DNA of 5,159 bases from JACGMN01 sp964522635 (GTDB taxonomy: Archaea > Halobacteriota > Syntropharchaeia > Alkanophagales > Methanospirareceae): NCBI GenBank assembly GCA_964522635.1, contig CAZFWT010000092.1, forward strand, positions 1 through 5,159. The letters run 5' to 3'. Shown one piece after another: positions 4,009-5,159 of the stretch. Within the stretch, counting starts at the first letter, position 1, and every line of letters starts with the position of its first letter. The notes beneath the pieces were generated by a model. That model was not told where the DNA came from and made no database searches. It saw only the letters and a program-made list of their open reading frames with translations. The position numbers were made by a program, and so were the translations under genes.

Positions 4009-4326
4009 ATGGCAAGAGCAGAGTTGGAGGGTAAGCTTTCGGAAGACGCGAGCATCTTCACACACCCTGTAAGGTCACAGATAATCGAACTGCTCGCGAA
4101 AAGGCCGATGCACATCGACGCGCTGAGCCGTGCCTTAGATGAAAAGAGGATGCTCGTCGCATACCATCTCATGGCACTGCAATAGCGCGGGTTCGTGAAG
4201 AGCAAGTATGGTATCTTAATACTAGCAGAGCTGGAGCAGAAAGTAACGGCGCTGCGGGTGTACCGGGTGACCGATAAGGTAGCGGAAGTGAAAGCGGAGC
4301 TGGCGACTCCCAAGGCGCGCAGCTAA
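4009..4326 (+). pseudogene. ArsR-type winged-helix regulator interrupted by an in-frame TAG
   Basis: From ATG 4009 the frame encodes an ArsR-like N-terminus: LEGKLSEDASIFTHPVRSQI (6-25), helices through AKRPMHIDALSRAL (30-43) and the recognition region RMLVAYHLMALQ (47-58). It then meets TAG at 4183-4185. After the TAG the same frame continues without any indel as RGFVKSKYGI and on to RVYRVTDKVAEVKAEL, the normal wing and C-terminal helix of this family, ending in TAA at 4324-4326. Read through, it would be a standard-length protein of about 106 residues. Relatives usually have Glu at the TAG position (LEERGF), as does the neighbouring partial copy, so one base change (GAG to TAG) explains it. 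Either the gene is newly dead or TAG is decoded, for example as pyrrolysine. Such proteins are usually repressors. Confidence 0.7.
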
Positions 4327-4536
4327 TTGCCTGAAGAGAGGATACTCGCTACGTACCCTCTCAATGCGTTAGAAGAACGCGGGTTCGTTAAAAGTAGACA
4401 CGAAATCCAACACCAAAAGCAGAGAAGCGGTGAGAGGTACTTATTATCTATGAACGCCTTTAAAGATGGCAACAAAACAGAATACTATGAGCGCTCCTAC
4501 CGTTGCTACCGGCCCGTTAAAACGCGAGAAGATTAA
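4327..4536 (+). pseudogene. N-terminally truncated second ArsR-type copy
   Basis: Directly after the TAA that ends the first copy, and in the same frame, the sequence continues as PEERILATYPLNALEERGF, VKSRHEI and so on to a TAA at 4534-4536. Residues 2-23 match residues 44-65 of the first copy (about 46 of 66 bases identical by eye), covering the recognition helix and start of the wing, but the first 43 residues of the domain are absent. The C-terminal part (QHQKQRSGERYLLSMNAFKDG) is diverged. A TTG at 4327 could start a 69-residue product, without a convincing SD. A domain missing its first helices is unlikely to fold, so this is most simply a remnant of a tandem duplicate after deletion. 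The 3' end overlaps the next gene. Confidence 0.55.
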
Positions 4537-4885
4537 CATATTCAAAATAGGCCGACTATGGTGCTTTAAGCATTTCTTCGATGACAAGGAACTCTTCAGG
4601 GAACTCTACGAATACTACAATCAAGATAAATATAGATTTGAACTACCAACAGTTGGAGAACGGAACAAGATCATGAAATATCTAGAAAGAAAAGGATTTG
4701 AGCTCGTGCTTATTGAAGATCCATCGGAATATACCGTTACACTGGAAGTATTCAAGAAATATGCCCCTATACTGAGGAATTCGATAGATAACGATGTGAA
4801 AGGCAACCTAAGAATATTTGTTATGACCGATATGGCAGCAGTCGAAGAAGCTATTGTTGCAGGAGCAAAAAAATATAAGGCATAA
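4466..4885 (+). CDS. Conserved-looking protein of unknown function, AT-rich gene
   Basis: A 139-residue soluble protein. From about residue 19 it reads like a compact alpha/beta domain: KREKINIFKIGRLWCFKHFF, helices DDKELFRELYEYYNQ and GERNKIMKYLERKGFEL, a strand VLIEDPSEYTVTLEVF, then helical KKYAPILRNS, strand LRIFVMTDM and final helix AAVEEAIVAGAKKY. No catalytic triad, metal site or membrane segment stands out, and I cannot name the family. The first 70 bases overlap the truncated ArsR copy in another frame, and the first 18 residues look unstructured, so ATG 4487 (residue 8) is a fair alternative start. No SD is obvious. From about 4540 the gene is clearly more AT-rich, with ATA, AGA and AAA codons, than the upstream operon, suggesting a different history. 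Confidence 0.75.
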   Translation: MATKQNTMSAPTVATGPLKREKINIFKIGRLWCFKHFFDDKELFRELYEYYNQDKYRFELPTVGERNKIMKYLERKGFELVLIEDPSEYTVTLEVFKKYAPILRNSIDNDVKGNLRIFVMTDMAAVEEAIVAGAKKYKA

Positions 4886-5159
4886 ATCGAGCACACACTG
4901 ATGGACTATTTGCTATCATCATAGGTCATACTGCGCTCAGCGACTACGCGGAATGTTGCTGGAGCGGATGAGCGTGGTTCAGAAGGCGATGAAGATGGCG
5001 GTATGGCAAAGGGCGAGTTTTTATGTTTCTTATTCCATACGAAGTGTTATAGAGGTACTGCATCCCGCGATAGAACCTTAAGTAAGCACAACAGTCATTT
5101 CCATCACTAAAAAATGATAGCGGGGCCATAACCAAAGCTCCCAGGGAAAAATCGTAGAG
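4886..5159. other. Terminal stretch with no supportable gene
   Basis: Nothing here can be called with confidence. A frame open from 4902 contains ATG 4953 and ends at TAA 5079-5081, giving 42 residues starting MLLERMSVVQKAMKMAVWQR, but it has no clear SD or family. A minus-strand frame over the same bases is no better. A T-rich patch at 5018-5033 could end a transcript. A short inverted repeat, TCATTT with AAATGA, lies around 5095-5117. The stretch could hold the eroded tail of an older gene. Confidence 0.5.

Noticed and set aside
4944..5135. 63-codon minus-strand frame at the right end
   Set aside because: No SD, no domain, and a comparable frame exists on the other strand, so neither is supported.

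Overview
The window looks archaeal. Start codons sit behind GGTGA/GGAGG-type Shine-Dalgarno (SD) motifs, AT-rich TATA-like boxes lie at sensible distances upstream of the likely transcripts, GTG starts are common, and the short wHTH regulators have an ArsR-like style I associate with methanogens and ANME-type Euryarchaeota. The taxonomic call is an impression from protein style and was not tested. There is no rRNA, tRNA, CRISPR array, integrase or transposase that I can recognise.

Layout. (1) Positions 1-458, minus strand: a ribbon-helix-helix (RHH) DNA-binding protein, followed 6 nt after its stop by the first 29 codons of a probable metallo-beta-lactamase-fold protein that runs off the window edge. 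(2) Positions 459-638: a divergent AT-rich promoter region with TATA-like boxes for both directions and small inverted repeats. (3) Positions 639-3952, plus strand: a tightly packed run of small genes. They are two coupled hypothetical proteins, a possible 36-residue peptide, two zinc-ribbon proteins lying in one reading frame, a 544-residue tandem winged-helix protein, and an 83-residue hypothetical protein. (4) Positions 3953-4536: a separate promoter followed by an ArsR-type regulator broken by an in-frame TAG, then an N-terminally truncated second copy of the same family. (5) Positions 4466-4885: a more AT-rich gene for a 139-residue protein of unknown function, overlapping the broken copy. 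(6) Positions 4886-5159: no gene I can support.

The most interesting object is the 544-residue gene. It holds a roughly 0.35 kb internal tandem duplication, about 95% identical by eye, that gives two near-identical winged-helix domains. Threaded through the same stretch are eleven exact copies of the 9-mer AAGTACGAA, nine direct and two inverted. The direct copies fall in all three reading frames, and I saw none elsewhere in the window. This suggests the DNA word itself matters, not only the residues it encodes. The arrangement recalls replication initiators whose binding iterons lie inside their own gene, with phage lambda O as the classic case. An autoregulatory operator cluster is the main alternative. 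With the surrounding small zinc-ribbon and hypothetical genes, region 3 reads like an accessory module of a plasmid, virus or integrated element, although no hallmark mobility gene is present to prove it.
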